From Tianweitania aestuarii (GTDB taxonomy: Bacteria; Pseudomonadota; Alphaproteobacteria; Rhizobiales; Rhizobiaceae), in NCBI RefSeq assembly GCF_018457165.1, contig NZ_JAFMNX010000001.1, positions 1,364,001 to 1,428,000 of the forward strand: DNA of 64,000 bases, in the 5' to 3' direction. The number at the start of each line of letters is the position of its first letter. The first letter of the stretch is position 1. Below, piece after piece: positions 17,256 through 26,778 of the stretch. The notes beneath the pieces are model-generated. The model ran no database searches. It saw only the letters and a list, made by a program, of their open reading frames with translations, and was not told the DNA's origin. Made by a program: the position numbers and the translations under genes.

Positions 17256-18806
17256 ATGTCCGAAAAATACTACATCACAACCGCGATCTCTTATCCCAAT
17301 GGCAAGCCGCATATCGGCCATGCCTATGAACTGATCGCCTGTGATGCGATGGCGCGTTTCCAGCGCAAGGATGGCAAGGACGTCTTGTTCGTGACGGGCA
17401 CGGATGAGCACGGCATCAAGATGCTGCAGACTGCGCGCAAGGAGGGCATTCCTGTTCGTGAGCTGGCAGACCGCAACGCCGCCGAATTCCAGCGCATGGC
17501 TGCCTCGCTGAACGCCTCCAACGACGACTTCATCCGCACCACAGAAGAGCGTCACAAGATTGCCTCGCAAGCGATCTGGAAAGCCATGGAAGCAAGCGGC
17601 GACATCTACAAGGGTGGTTACGCCGGCTGGTATTCCGTGCGTGATGAAGCCTATTACGGCGAAGAAGAAACCGAAGTTCGTCCCGATAATGTTCGCTATG
17701 GGCCGCAGGGCACGCCTGTGGAGTGGGTCGAGGAGGAAAGCTACTTCTTCCAGTTGTCGGCCTATCAGGACAGGCTGCTTGCGCTTTACGAATCCAATCC
17801 CGGCTTCATCGCTCCGAACGAGCGTCGTAACGAGATCGTGAGCTTCGTCCGCTCCGGCTTGAAGGACCTGTCGATCTCGCGCACCACCTTCGACTGGGGC
17901 ATTCCGGTGCCGGGCGACGAGAAGCATGTGATGTATGTGTGGGTCGATGCCTTGACTAACTACCTCACGGCTACCGGCTTTCCAGACGTCGATGCAGCCC
18001 GCTGGAAATACTGGCCAGCTGACGCGCATGTCATCGGCAAGGACATCACGCGCTTCCACGCCGTGTATTGGCCGGCCTTCCTGATGTCTGCCGGCATCGA
18101 GTTGCCGAAGCGCGTGTTCGGCCATGGCTTCGTGTTCAACCGGGGTGAGAAGATGTCGAAGTCGGTCGGCAACGTCATCGATCCGATGGCTTTGGCCGAA
18201 CATTATGGGCTGGACCAGCTTCGCTATTTCCTTTTGCGTGAAGTGCCATTCGGTCAGGACGGCAACTACAGCCATGAAGCGATCGTCAACCGCACCAATG
18301 CGGATCTCGCAAACGACCTCGGTAATCTCGCGCAGCGCTCGCTGTCGATGATTGCCAAGAACTGCGAGGGCAGGGTGCCCTCGCCGGCGGCGACGAACGA
18401 CACAGACCGGGGGATTCTGGCGCAAGCCGACGCGGCACTTGCGACGGCACGCGAAGCGATGGCCGGACAGGCGACGCATCATGCGCTGGCAGCGATCTTT
18501 GCCGTGGTGTCGGACGCCAACCGGTATTTCGCGGCGCAGGAACCCTGGGCGCTGAAGAAGACCGACCCGGCGCGCATGGAGGCTGTGCTTTATACCACGG
18601 CGGAAGTCATCCGGCGCGTCGCCATTCTTTGCACGCCGTTCATCCCGGCATCGGCCGACAAGCTGCTCGATCTGCTCGACGTACCCGCCGATCAGCGCAG
18701 CTTCGGCGATCTGGGCGATGCCGGTGCATTGAAGGCAGGTGCGAGCTTGCCGGCTCCCCAGGGCGTGTTCCCGCGCTATGTCGAAAGCGCAACTGAACAG
18801 GCCTGA
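17256..18806 (+). CDS. metG: Methionyl-tRNA synthetase
   Basis: 516 residues, class I synthetase. The HIGH signature appears as PHIGHAYE near residue 20 and KMSKS as [10 protein letters not shown] near 303. The anticodon-binding helical domain follows (about 370-516). It lacks the C-terminal tRNA-binding extension of E. coli MetG (676 residues), as is usual for the shorter alphaproteobacterial type. It charges tRNA-Met with methionine in the cytoplasm. The stop is 2 nt before tatD. Confidence 0.96.
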   Translation: MSEKYYITTAISYPNGKPHIGHAYELIACDAMARFQRKDGKDVLFVTGTDEHGIKMLQTARKEGIPVRELADRNAAEFQRMAASLNASNDDFIRTTEERHKIASQAIWKAMEASGDIYKGGYAGWYSVRDEAYYGEEETEVRPDNVRYGPQGTPVEWVEEESYFFQLSAYQDRLLALYESNPGFIAPNERRNEIVSFVRSGLKDLSISRTTFDWGIPVPGDEKHVMYVWVDALTNYLTATGFPDVDAARWKYWPADAHVIGKDITRFHAVYWPAFLMSAGIELPKRVFGHGFVFNRGEKMSKSVGNVIDPMALAEHYGLDQLRYFLLREVPFGQDGNYSHEAIVNRTNADLANDLGNLAQRSLSMIAKNCEGRVPSPAATNDTDRGILAQADAALATAREAMAGQATHHALAAIFAVVSDANRYFAAQEPWALKKTDPARMEAVLYTTAEVIRRVAILCTPFIPASADKLLDLLDVPADQRSFGDLGDAGALKAGASLPAPQGVFPRYVESATEQA

Positions 18807-18808
18807 TC

Positions 18809-19600
18809 ATGCTGGTTGATAGCCACTGCCATCTCGACTTTCCCGACTTTGGAGCCGAGCGCGAAGCGATCGTCGAGCGCGCGCGGGCGGCAGGTGTCGG
18901 CACAATGGTCACCATCTCCACACGTGTTCGGCAGTTCGACCGCCTGCGCGCGATCGTGGCTGCTTATGACGATGTCTGGTGCTCAATCGGCACGCATCCG
19001 CATCAAGCGGGCGAAGAAGCGGATGTGACGCTGGACGAGATCCTGCGCATCGCCGAAGAGCCGAAAGTCGTGGCGATCGGCGAGGCGGGTCTCGATTACT
19101 TCTACGACAAGGCGCCGCGCGATCTGCAGGCGCAAGGCTTCCGGACGCATATCGCAGCCGCGCGGACAACCGGATTGCCGCTCGTTATCCATGCGCGCGA
19201 CGCGGATGATGATGTGGCGGCCATTCTGCGCGACGAAAGCGAAAAGGGCGCCTTCCCGTTCATTCTGCATTGCTTTTCGTCCGGTCCGGACCTGGCGCGC
19301 ATCGGTGTTGAACTTGGCGGCTATGTCTCGTTTTCCGGCATCCTGACGTTCAAGAAGTCGGAAGCGCTGCGGGAGATTGCAGCCAACGTGCCGCGCGATC
19401 GTCTGCTCGTCGAAACCGACGCGCCATTTCTTGCGCCGTTGCCGCATCGCGGCAAGCGCAACGAACCGTCTTTCGTGGTCAACACCGCGCGTGTGCTGGC
19501 CGACGTTCATGGGGTTTCGGCGGAAGAGATGGCTGACGCCACGACAAACAACTTCTTCCGTTTGTTCGCGAAATGTCGCCGTCCGGCAAAAGCTGATTGA
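18809..19600 (+). CDS. TatD family metal-dependent deoxyribonuclease
   Basis: 263 residues. Metal ligands of the TatD TIM barrel are all visible: DSHCHLDF at residue 4, GEAGLDYFYD near 90, VIHARDADDD near 128, FILHCFSSG near 150 and ETDAPFLAP near 204. Members (YcfH/TatD) are 3'-5' exonucleases or D-aminoacyl-type hydrolases; the exact activity differs. The position between metG and the MBL-fold gene is the conserved alphaproteobacterial order. Confidence 0.92.
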   Translation: MLVDSHCHLDFPDFGAEREAIVERARAAGVGTMVTISTRVRQFDRLRAIVAAYDDVWCSIGTHPHQAGEEADVTLDEILRIAEEPKVVAIGEAGLDYFYDKAPRDLQAQGFRTHIAAARTTGLPLVIHARDADDDVAAILRDESEKGAFPFILHCFSSGPDLARIGVELGGYVSFSGILTFKKSEALREIAANVPRDRLLVETDAPFLAPLPHRGKRNEPSFVVNTARVLADVHGVSAEEMADATTNNFFRLFAKCRRPAKAD

Positions 19601-19604
19601 TCGC

Positions 19605-20423
19605 ATGACTGACCGGCTGCGCCTGACAATCCTTGGCTGCGGCTCGTCGCCCGGCGTGCCGCGTCCGAATGGCGACTGGGGCGCGTGCGATCCTTCGAAC
19701 CCCAGGAACAAGCGCAAACGCGCTGCGGCCCTGGTTGAGCGTATTTCCCCTAGCGGCATCACCCGGGTGGCAATCGACACCGGCCCCGATTTTCGCGAGC
19801 AGATGATTGCGGCCAAGGTCGACTTTCTCGACGCGGTGGTTCTGACGCATGCTCATGCCGACCATATCCATGGCATCGACGACCTGCGAAGCTACTATCT
19901 CGACAAGCGGCAGCTGATTGATGTCTATTCCGATCAGGCGACATTCGAGCGCGTCGATCAGGCCTTCGGCTATTGCTACACGACGCCAGCTGGCAGCAGC
20001 TATCCGCCCATCCTGCGGGATCGGCGCATCCAGCATTTCGAGCCATTTACAATCGAAGGGAAGGGGGGTGCCCTCACCTTCGAGCCGCTGCCACAGCAGC
20101 ACGGCGATATCGTCTCGCTTGGCTTCCGGCTCGGGTCGATCGCCTATTGTTCCGATGTCAGCCAGTACCCCGAAGCGACCGCGGATCGTCTGCACGGCCT
20201 CGACTGCCTGGTGATCGACGCGCTGCAATATCGCAGTCATCCCAGCCACTTCTCTTTGAGCGAGGCGCTAGGCTGGATCGAACGTCTGGCGCCGAAGCGC
20301 GCCGTTCTCACCCATATGCACGTGCCGCTGGATTACGATGTCGTTCAGCGCGAAACACCCGATCACGTTGCGCCGGCCTATGATGGCCTGGTGATCGAAG
20401 CTGACTACGTGGATCAGATCTGA
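19605..20423 (+). CDS. MBL-fold metallohydrolase, PhnP/COG1235 type
   Basis: 272 residues from the ATG at 19605, 4 nt after tatD. The N-terminus LTILGCGSSPGVPRP is the first strand and loop of the metallo-beta-lactamase fold. LTHAHADHIHGID near residue 83 is the HxHxDH zinc motif, CLVIDALQYRSHPSHFS carries the later Asp, and VLTHMH the final His. PhnP homologues hydrolyse cyclic phosphodiesters; no phn genes occur here, so the substrate is unknown. It probably ends the tmk-holB-metG-tatD operon. Confidence 0.85.
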   Translation: MTDRLRLTILGCGSSPGVPRPNGDWGACDPSNPRNKRKRAAALVERISPSGITRVAIDTGPDFREQMIAAKVDFLDAVVLTHAHADHIHGIDDLRSYYLDKRQLIDVYSDQATFERVDQAFGYCYTTPAGSSYPPILRDRRIQHFEPFTIEGKGGALTFEPLPQQHGDIVSLGFRLGSIAYCSDVSQYPEATADRLHGLDCLVIDALQYRSHPSHFSLSEALGWIERLAPKRAVLTHMHVPLDYDVVQRETPDHVAPAYDGLVIEADYVDQI

Positions 20424-20442
20424 GCTTTTCCGAGCGCCGCCC

Positions 20443-20475
20443 TTGACAGCATTGCCGTTGCAGTGACGTCATACG
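20443..20475 (+). promoter_or_regulatory. Candidate promoter for the periplasmic binding-protein gene
   Basis: A perfect -35 hexamer TTGACA lies at 20443-20448 in the 132-bp gap before the binding-protein gene. The best -10-like sequence downstream (CATACG at 20470-20475) is poor and its spacing of 21 nt is long. The assignment therefore rests mainly on the -35 match and position. GGGAGG lies 5 nt before the ATG at 20556 and is the ribosome-binding site. Confidence 0.35.
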
Positions 20476-20555
20476 TTTGGCCAATTGTTTGTTTGAACGC
20501 GCTGAAGGAGGTTCGGTGCGTCCATCCTTGATGGCTGCAATTTTGGGAGGAATTG

Positions 20556-21761
20556 ATGAAACGTGCTGCTCTGGCGACAGGTCTGGCTTTGCTCTTCGCT
20601 GCAAGTCCGGCTCTAGCGCAGGAAATTTCCGATGATGTCGTCAAAATCGGCATTCTGAACGACCAATCCGGTGTTTATGCCGACTTCGGCGGCAAGAACT
20701 CGGTTGAAGCGGCCAAGATGGCGGTCGAGGATTTCGGTGGGATCGTGGCTGGTAAGCGGATCGAGATCGTCTCCGCCGATCACCAGAACAAGGCAGACAT
20801 CGCCGCAAACATCGCGCGGCAATGGTATGATCTGGATCAGGTCGACACGATCATGGATCTGACCACATCCTCGGTCGGTCTGGCCGTGCAGGCCTTGTCG
20901 GCCGAAAAGAAGAAGATCACCATCAACACCGGCGCCGCCACGGCGGAACTGACCGGCAAGCAATGCACGCCCTACGGCTTCCATTGGGCCTATGACACGC
21001 ATGCGCTGGCTGTCGGTACCGGTGGTCAGCTTGTGAAGGAAGGCGGCGACAGCTGGTTCTTCATCACGGCCGATTACGCCTTCGGCCATTCGCTCGAGCA
21101 ACAAACCGGCGATCTCGTGAAAGCCAGCGGCGGCACTGTTGTCGGTGCTACGCGCCATCCGCTCGGCACCAGCGATTTCTCGTCCTTCCTGCTGCAGGCG
21201 CAATCATCCGGCGCCAAGATCGTCGGCTTGGCCAATGCCGGCACTGATACGGCCAACGCCATCAAGCAAGCCTCGGAATTCGGCATCGTGGAAAGCGGGC
21301 AGCGCTTGGCTGGCTTGCTGGTGACATTGGCCGAGGTTCACGGCTTGGGCTTAGAAACCGCTCAAGGTCTGGTGCTGACGGAAGGCTTCTACTGGAAGCG
21401 GACGCCGGACACCGAAAAGTTCAGCAAGCGCTTCTTTGAACGCACCAATGCCATGCCGAACATGATCCATGCCGGCACATACTCGGCTGTGCTCCAGTAT
21501 CTGAAAGCCGTGGAGAAGACGAAGAGCGACGACACGGAAACGGTCGCCAAGGCGCTGCATGAAATGCCGGTCAACGACATCTTCGCTGAGAACGGCACGG
21601 TCGGCGCGAACGGTCGCATGTTCCACGACATGTATCTCATGCAGGTGAAGAAGCCCGGCGAGAGCGATGTGCCTTGGGACTACTACACGGTGCTGGCCAC
21701 AGTGCCGGGTGATCAGGCTTTTGCAAAGCCTGCCGAAAGCGGCTGTCCGCTGGTGAAGTAA
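20556..21761 (+). CDS. Branched-chain amino acid/amide-type ABC transporter substrate-binding protein, orphan
   Basis: 401 residues from the ATG at 20556 (GGGAGG 5 nt upstream; a TTG one codon earlier is less likely). Signal peptide MKRAALATGLALLFAASPALAQ, then VVKIGILNDQSGVYADFGGK, the usual start of LivJ-type type I periplasmic binding proteins. NTGAATAELTGKQC and ANAGTDTANAIKQASEFGI support the family. It would capture an amino acid, amide or small carboxylate in the periplasm. No permease or ATPase gene lies beside it, so it must share a transporter encoded elsewhere or act as a sensor. It has its own promoter region and a terminator hairpin. Confidence 0.88.
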   Translation: MKRAALATGLALLFAASPALAQEISDDVVKIGILNDQSGVYADFGGKNSVEAAKMAVEDFGGIVAGKRIEIVSADHQNKADIAANIARQWYDLDQVDTIMDLTTSSVGLAVQALSAEKKKITINTGAATAELTGKQCTPYGFHWAYDTHALAVGTGGQLVKEGGDSWFFITADYAFGHSLEQQTGDLVKASGGTVVGATRHPLGTSDFSSFLLQAQSSGAKIVGLANAGTDTANAIKQASEFGIVESGQRLAGLLVTLAEVHGLGLETAQGLVLTEGFYWKRTPDTEKFSKRFFERTNAMPNMIHAGTYSAVLQYLKAVEKTKSDDTETVAKALHEMPVNDIFAENGTVGANGRMFHDMYLMQVKKPGESDVPWDYYTVLATVPGDQAFAKPAESGCPLVK

Positions 21762-21771
21762 CCTGACACGT

Positions 21772-21798
21772 GCGGCGGGATCACGGATATCCCGCCGC
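21772..21798 (+). terminator. Terminator-like hairpin after the binding-protein gene
   Basis: GCGGCGGGAT (21772-21781) and ATCCCGCCGC (21789-21798) form a perfect 10-bp stem with a 7-nt loop, beginning 10 nt after the stop codon. The 3' flank is only mildly U-rich, so termination may be partly Rho-assisted. It isolates the binding-protein gene from mazG. Confidence 0.65.
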
Positions 21799-21957
21799 AT
21801 CGTCACGGCTCTCTTCATTACTCTGTTCCATAATCCATCTTATGTGATCCAGATTGCTGCACTTGTATGGGGAAGTCGCTACCCATCTGATGTGGATAGA
21901 CCCTTCCCGCTGCCGACGATCCTTGCCGATCCTTCGAGGCAAGCGCTACGATCGGGC

Positions 21958-22797
21958 ATGAAGCCCAGCAAAGACATTTCCCGCCTGCTCGAAATCATGA
22001 CCGCTCTGCGCACGCCGGAAACCGGTTGCCCTTGGGACCTGGAGCAGGATTTCGCGTCCATCGTGCCGTACACGATCGAGGAAGCATACGAGGTCGCGGA
22101 TGCGATCGAGCGCAATGACCTCGATGATCTGCGTGACGAACTCGGTGACCTCCTGTTGCAGGTTGTCTACCATGCCCAGATGGCAAGCGAAGCCGGCGCG
22201 TTCGACTTCGGTGATGTCGTCGAGGCCGTCACGACCAAGATGATCCGTCGCCACCCACATGTCTTCGGCGATGCGCGGGCTGCTGATGGCGGCATGGCGA
22301 AGGGTCAGTGGGAGCGCATCAAGGCTGAGGAGAAAGCCGAAAAGCGTGCGCGTCGCCTGGCCCGCGGTTTACCGGCCGAGGATCATGGTGCGGGTTATCT
22401 CGACTCACTTCCCGTCAATATGCCGGCGCTCACGCGGGCATTGAAGCTGCAAGGCAAAGCGGCGAAGGTCGGTTTTGACTGGGCGGAAGCCGAACCGATC
22501 CTGGCCAAGATCGAAGAAGAAATTGGTGAGTTTCGCGAGGCTCTCAGGCAGAACGACGCGGCTGCCAAGGCGGACGAGTTCGGCGATGTGCTGTTTTCGC
22601 TGGTGAACCTAGGCCGGCACCTCGACCTTGATGCGGAAGCCGCTTTGCAAGGCACGAATGCCAAGTTCAAGACGCGCTTTCACGCCATCGAAAACGCGTT
22701 GAAAGAAGACGGCCGTACATTGGCGGACAGCAACCTGGAAGAGATGGAAGCGCTTTGGCAGAAAGCCAAGACGCTTCCGTCAGGCAGCGCCACCTAA
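21958..22797 (+). CDS. mazG: Nucleoside triphosphate pyrophosphohydrolase MazG
   Basis: 279 residues from the ATG at 21958; the frame is open further upstream but that part has no family-like sequence. Two MazG domains in tandem: TPETGCPWDLEQDFASI with EEAYEVADAIERNDLDDLRDE in the first half, and IEEEIGEFREALRQN with ADEFGDVLFSL in the second. These are the EExxE(12)ExxD magnesium sites. It hydrolyses NTPs/dNTPs to monophosphate and pyrophosphate, cleaning non-canonical nucleotides. Its 3' end overlaps hflX on the other strand by 18 bp. Confidence 0.93.
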   Translation: MKPSKDISRLLEIMTALRTPETGCPWDLEQDFASIVPYTIEEAYEVADAIERNDLDDLRDELGDLLLQVVYHAQMASEAGAFDFGDVVEAVTTKMIRRHPHVFGDARAADGGMAKGQWERIKAEEKAEKRARRLARGLPAEDHGAGYLDSLPVNMPALTRALKLQGKAAKVGFDWAEAEPILAKIEEEIGEFREALRQNDAAAKADEFGDVLFSLVNLGRHLDLDAEAALQGTNAKFKTRFHAIENALKEDGRTLADSNLEEMEALWQKAKTLPSGSAT

Positions 22798-24126
22798 ACG
22801 CGCTTCGATCTCGGTACGGCGCGCTTGCGTGGCGCGCAGCGTGAGGGCCACGGAGCCGTCTTCGCGATCTTCGCGCTCGACAACATCGCCGCCGCGGTAG
22901 ATCCAGTCTAGAAGGCCGAGTTGGTCGTTATGAAGCACGATCTCGATGTTTGCCAGCTTGCCGGCAATGCGGGTTTCTATCAGCTCCGCCAGTGCCGGAA
23001 TGCCCTCGCCTGTAATGGCCGAGATCGAGATCGGCGGTCCGTCCGTCGCTTGCAGAAGCTGCTCACGGGTCGCATCATCGATCAGGTCGACCTTGTTCCA
23101 GACTTCGACGACATGCTCGGCATCTTCCGCGTCGATGCCGAGATCGGAAAGGATCTGCTCCACATCCTCGGCTTGTGCTGCCGTATCCGGGTCTGAAATG
23201 TCGCGGAGATGGATCACCAGATCCGCTTCCACGACTTCTTCAAGCGTCGCGCGGAACGCGGCGACGAGATGGGTTGGAAGATCGGAAATGAAGCCGACGG
23301 TGTCCGACAGGATGATCGTGGTGCCATGCGGCAGCTGCACGCGCCGCAGCGTCGGATCGAGCGTCGCAAACAGCATGTTCTCGGCCAGAACGCCGGCGCC
23401 CGTCAGGCGGTTGAACAGCGTGGATTTGCCGGCATTGGTGTAGCCGACGATCGAGACGATCGGAAACGGCACCTTACGGCGCTTTGCACGATGCAGGTCG
23501 CGCGTGCGACGAACCGTTTCCAGCTCGCGCTTCAGCTTGATGATCTTGTCTTGCAGGAGACGGCGATCGGCCTCGATCTGGGTTTCACCGGGACCACCGA
23601 GGAAACCCGCGCCACCGCGCTGCCGTTCAAGGTGGGTCCAGCTGCGAACGAGCCTGCCGCGCTGATAGTTCAGATGCGCAAGCTCGACCTGAAGCGAACC
23701 TTCCTTGGTGCGCGCGCGACGTCCGAAGATTTCGAGGATCAGACCCGTTCGGTCGAGAACCTTGATGTTCAGTTCTTTTTCGAGATTGCGCTGCTGCACC
23801 GGCGTCAGCGGATGGTCGATGATCGCGAGGTTGGCTTTCGCTTCCTTCGCGATCTCGGCCATCTCGGCGACTTTGCCTGAGCCGAGCAGCGTGCCCGGTT
23901 TGGGATCGGCCAGCATCACAATGTCGGTGAAAACGGGTTCGAGGTCGATGGCCTGCGCCAGACCCACGGCCTCTTCGAGACGCGCTTCCGGAGAGCGACC
24001 TAGACGAGGCCGACCGCTATGCTCGTCCTCGTTGCGCTGATGGCGCGTGAGAACGGGAACGATGACGAGGGTGCGTCCTGTTGAACCGCCCTCGCCGAGC
24101 TCGAGATCTGGGCGCTCAGTGCCCAT
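22780..24126 (-). CDS. hflX: Ribosome-associated GTPase HflX
   Basis: 448 residues from the ATG at 24126; a TTG at 24144, directly after the hfq stop, would add six residues. N-terminal HflX domain about residues 15-190 (EPVFTDIVMLADPKPGTLLGS, FLGGPGETQIEADRR). G domain: VGYTNAGKSTLFNRLTG (G1) near 205, DTVGFISDLP (G3), WNKVDL (G4). It splits stalled 70S ribosomes under stress in bacteria where it has been studied. It is directly downstream of hfq, the standard order, and converges on mazG with an 18-bp overlap. Confidence 0.94.
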   Translation of the reverse strand: MGTERPDLELGEGGSTGRTLVIVPVLTRHQRNEDEHSGRPRLGRSPEARLEEAVGLAQAIDLEPVFTDIVMLADPKPGTLLGSGKVAEMAEIAKEAKANLAIIDHPLTPVQQRNLEKELNIKVLDRTGLILEIFGRRARTKEGSLQVELAHLNYQRGRLVRSWTHLERQRGGAGFLGGPGETQIEADRRLLQDKIIKLKRELETVRRTRDLHRAKRRKVPFPIVSIVGYTNAGKSTLFNRLTGAGVLAENMLFATLDPTLRRVQLPHGTTIILSDTVGFISDLPTHLVAAFRATLEEVVEADLVIHLRDISDPDTAAQAEDVEQILSDLGIDAEDAEHVVEVWNKVDLIDDATREQLLQATDGPPISISAITGEGIPALAELIETRIAGKLANIEIVLHNDQLGLLDWIYRGGDVVEREDREDGSVALTLRATQARRTEIEARLGGAA

Positions 24127-24144
24127 TCCGGTCAATTCAGCCAA

Positions 24145-24393
24145 TCAGGCGTCCCGGCCTGCTTCTTCACCTTCAAACATCTGAACCGGCTGGCTCGGCA
24201 TGATGGTGGAGATGGCATGCTTGTAGACGAGCTGCGAATGCCCGTCGCGGCGCAAGAGAACACAGAAATTGTCGAAAGACGTCACGACGCCTGTCAGCTT
24301 GACGCCGTTGATCAGAAAGATCGTGAGCGGATTCTTGGTCTTGCGGACCGAGTTGAGGAAAAGATCCTGCAGATTTTGTGCGCGTTCGGCCAT
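24145..24393 (-). CDS. hfq: RNA chaperone Hfq
   Basis: 82 residues, full length for alphaproteobacterial Hfq. The Sm1 motif is at [19 protein letters not shown] and Sm2 at [11 protein letters not shown], with [12 protein letters not shown] as the N-terminal helix. The hexamer binds sRNAs and A/U-rich mRNA sites for post-transcriptional control. It sits between the aminotransferase gene and hflX. The 117-bp gap upstream (24394-24510) probably holds its own promoter, but I see no clear boxes. Confidence 0.97.
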   Translation of the reverse strand: MAERAQNLQDLFLNSVRKTKNPLTIFLINGVKLTGVVTSFDNFCVLLRRDGHSQLVYKHAISTIMPSQPVQMFEGEEAGRDA

Positions 24394-24510
24394 TCTTTTT
24401 ATCTTTCGCCGGTCTCGTAGAGGGGATGATGCCGGGGCCTGGAAGAAGCCGACACAAGAAAGGTCTTACGCAAGTCTGCGCGCAACATTTCTTCCCCCTC
24501 TTTGCGGGTA

Positions 24511-25371
24511 TCAGGCCTTCATTTTTTCCGCAATGTCAAAAAACGCCTGACGCAGCGAGGAGGCGATGGAACCGGGGTGTCCGTTGGCAATGGAGCGATC
24601 GTTGATGGTGACCACTGGCGTCACCAGCGTCGTCGCCGAGGTGATGAATGCTTCACGCGCATCATAGGCTTCTTCGACGGTGAACGGCCGTTCTTCAACG
24701 GAAAGACCATGCTTCTTGATGATGTCGAGCACCGTTGTGCGCGTCACGCCGCGCAGAATGCCCGAGTCGGCCGGCCGAGTAACCAGAACGCCGTCCTTGG
24801 TGATGATCCAGGCGTTCGTTGAAGCGCCCTCTTTCACCGTGCCGTCCGGATCGACGAACCACGCTTCTTGAGCGCCGGCTTCCTTGGCCTGTTGCTTGGC
24901 CAGAACATTGGGCAACAAGCCAACCGACTTGATGTCCACGCGCTCCCAACGGTTTTCAGCGACCGTGATGACCTTGATGCCGCTTTCGGCGCGTTTGTTG
25001 CCGCCGGCCGGATCGATGCGCTTCGCCGTGACAACGAGGCTCGGCTTGGTATTGGCAGGAAATGCATGATCGCGCGGTGCGACGCCGCGTGTGACCTGGA
25101 GATAAACGAGGCCGTTTTCAACCATGTTGCGGCGGATGACCTCGCGCATGACGGTCAGAAGCGGCTGACGCGCCATGGGCGAAGCGATCTTCAGCTCACG
25201 CAGCGATCGGTCCAGCCGCTCAAGATGGCGGGTACTGTCGATGATGTGGCCCCGCGCGATCTCGCAAACCTCGTATACGCCGTCAGCGAATTGGTAGCCG
25301 CGATCTTCGATATGCACGGCTGCATCTGCGTGGACGGTGTAGCGGCCATTGACGTAAGCAATTCTTGGCAC
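24511..25371 (-). CDS. dat: D-amino-acid transaminase (class IV aminotransferase)
   Basis: 286 residues, PLP fold type IV. YVNGRYTVHADAAVHIEDRGYQFADGVYEV is compressed here as the N-terminal signature around residues 6-35, and the PLP-binding Lys lies in LLPNVLAKQQ near residue 147. GVTRTTVLDIIKKHG near 215 is typical of the C-terminal half. It interconverts D-amino acids and 2-oxo acids, supplying D-glutamate/D-alanine. Branched-chain aminotransferase is the alternative in this fold, but the length and the motif spacing fit D-transaminase. It lies 11 bp after trkA. Confidence 0.85.
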   Translation of the reverse strand: MPRIAYVNGRYTVHADAAVHIEDRGYQFADGVYEVCEIARGHIIDSTRHLERLDRSLRELKIASPMARQPLLTVMREVIRRNMVENGLVYLQVTRGVAPRDHAFPANTKPSLVVTAKRIDPAGGNKRAESGIKVITVAENRWERVDIKSVGLLPNVLAKQQAKEAGAQEAWFVDPDGTVKEGASTNAWIITKDGVLVTRPADSGILRGVTRTTVLDIIKKHGLSVEERPFTVEEAYDAREAFITSATTLVTPVVTINDRSIANGHPGSIASSLRQAFFDIAEKMKA

Positions 25372-25382
25372 GGTGGCCTCCC

Positions 25383-26759
25383 TCAGAAGAACTCGAGGCT
25401 GACGCGGAACATCTGCTCCGCGCTTTTGACGCCTTCAGCCGAGGCGAACATGACAACGCGGTCCTTCGCCTTGACCTGGAAGTCGCCGGATGGCCGCAAC
25501 ACGGCGCCGTTGCGGTAAATGGCGCCGATGCGGATGCCGGCCGGCAGATGGAGATCCCGCAAGGCCGTTCCAACCAGCGGCGAGGTTTCAAGCGCTTCAG
25601 CCTCGATGATCTCGGCAGCACCGCGTCCGATGCTGTGCACAGCGCGGATGCGGCCGCGACGCACATGCTGGAGCACGCGAGAAATGGTGACGGATCGTGG
25701 ATTGACCTGCGCGTCGATGCCTAATGTGTGGGTGAATTCCTGGAACGACGGATTGTTGATCAGCGTCAGGTTGGAGCGGCAGCCGAGACGCTTGGCCATG
25801 ATGCTCGACAGAACATTGACCTGATCGTCATTGGTCAGGGCGACCATCAGATCCGTGTCGTCGATATCAGCTTCCGTGAGCAGCTTCTGGTCAAGGGCGC
25901 TGCCGTGCAGGACAACCGTGCGGCGTAGCTCGTCGGCGATGGCGACGGCGCGTTCCCGGCCGCTTTCGATGATTTTGACGCGCGTTCGGCTTTGCTTCTT
26001 TTCAAGCGTCTGCGCGACATACAGGCCGATATTCCCGCCGCCTGCAATGACGATGCGGGTCGCTTCCTGCTTGTCGTGCCCGAACAGGCCGAGTGTCCGA
26101 CGCACGTGGTCCTTGGCAGTTACGACATAAGCAAGATCGCCGGCAAACAACTGATCAGTCGAGCGCGGAACAAACAAGCGCCCTTCCCGGCTGATGGCGA
26201 CGACCGTGGAAAGTAGATCGGGGAACAGTTCGCTCAGTTGCGCCAGGGGCGTGCTGATAACCGGACATTCGTCCAGGCATTCAATCGCCACCATCGCGAT
26301 GTCGCCTTCGGCGAATAGGACGACATCGTTCGCGCCAGGCAACGCAATGCGGCGCAAGACGAGTTCGGCGACTTCGCGCTCGGGCGAAATGATCACGTCG
26401 ATCGGCATCTGCTCGCGTGCGAACAGGTCCTGGTACTGCGAAAGAAGGTAAGACTGCGCCCTCACCCGGGCGATCTTGGTGGGCACGTTGAAGAGCGAAT
26501 GCGCCACCTGACAGGCGACCATGTTGACTTCATCGTAGAGCGTGACCGCTACGATCATGTCCGCATCCTGCGCGCCTGCCCGGGCCAGCACATCGGGATG
26601 GGCGCCGTGGCCGACGAAGCCCTTTGCGTCCAGTGTATCGCGGACGTTGCGGATCAGTTCAGGCGAGACGTCGATAACCGAAACGTCGTTGCGTTCGGCC
26701 GCCAGACGTTCCGCGATACCGTATCCGACCTGGCCGGCACCGCAGATAATGACCTTCAT
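25383..26759 (-). CDS. trkA: Trk potassium uptake regulatory protein TrkA
   Basis: 458 residues with two tandem RCK modules. MKVIICGAGQVGYGIAERLA starts the first Rossmann (KTN) fold and RIVIAGGGNIGLYVAQTLEKK the second near residue 233; a TrkA-C domain follows each. It binds NAD(H) on the cytosolic face of TrkH/TrkG channels and gates potassium uptake. No trkH lies in this window. It follows ntrX by 19 bp, the conserved alphaproteobacterial arrangement. Confidence 0.95.
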   Translation of the reverse strand: MKVIICGAGQVGYGIAERLAAERNDVSVIDVSPELIRNVRDTLDAKGFVGHGAHPDVLARAGAQDADMIVAVTLYDEVNMVACQVAHSLFNVPTKIARVRAQSYLLSQYQDLFAREQMPIDVIISPEREVAELVLRRIALPGANDVVLFAEGDIAMVAIECLDECPVISTPLAQLSELFPDLLSTVVAISREGRLFVPRSTDQLFAGDLAYVVTAKDHVRRTLGLFGHDKQEATRIVIAGGGNIGLYVAQTLEKKQSRTRVKIIESGRERAVAIADELRRTVVLHGSALDQKLLTEADIDDTDLMVALTNDDQVNVLSSIMAKRLGCRSNLTLINNPSFQEFTHTLGIDAQVNPRSVTISRVLQHVRRGRIRAVHSIGRGAAEIIEAEALETSPLVGTALRDLHLPAGIRIGAIYRNGAVLRPSGDFQVKAKDRVVMFASAEGVKSAEQMFRVSLEFF

Positions 26760-26778
26760 GACAGACCCTGTTCAGGAA

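Noticed and set aside
16054-18482. Long minus-strand frames opposite holB and metG
   Set aside because: The plus-strand frames encode unmistakable HolB and MetG with catalytic motifs; the minus frames have none.
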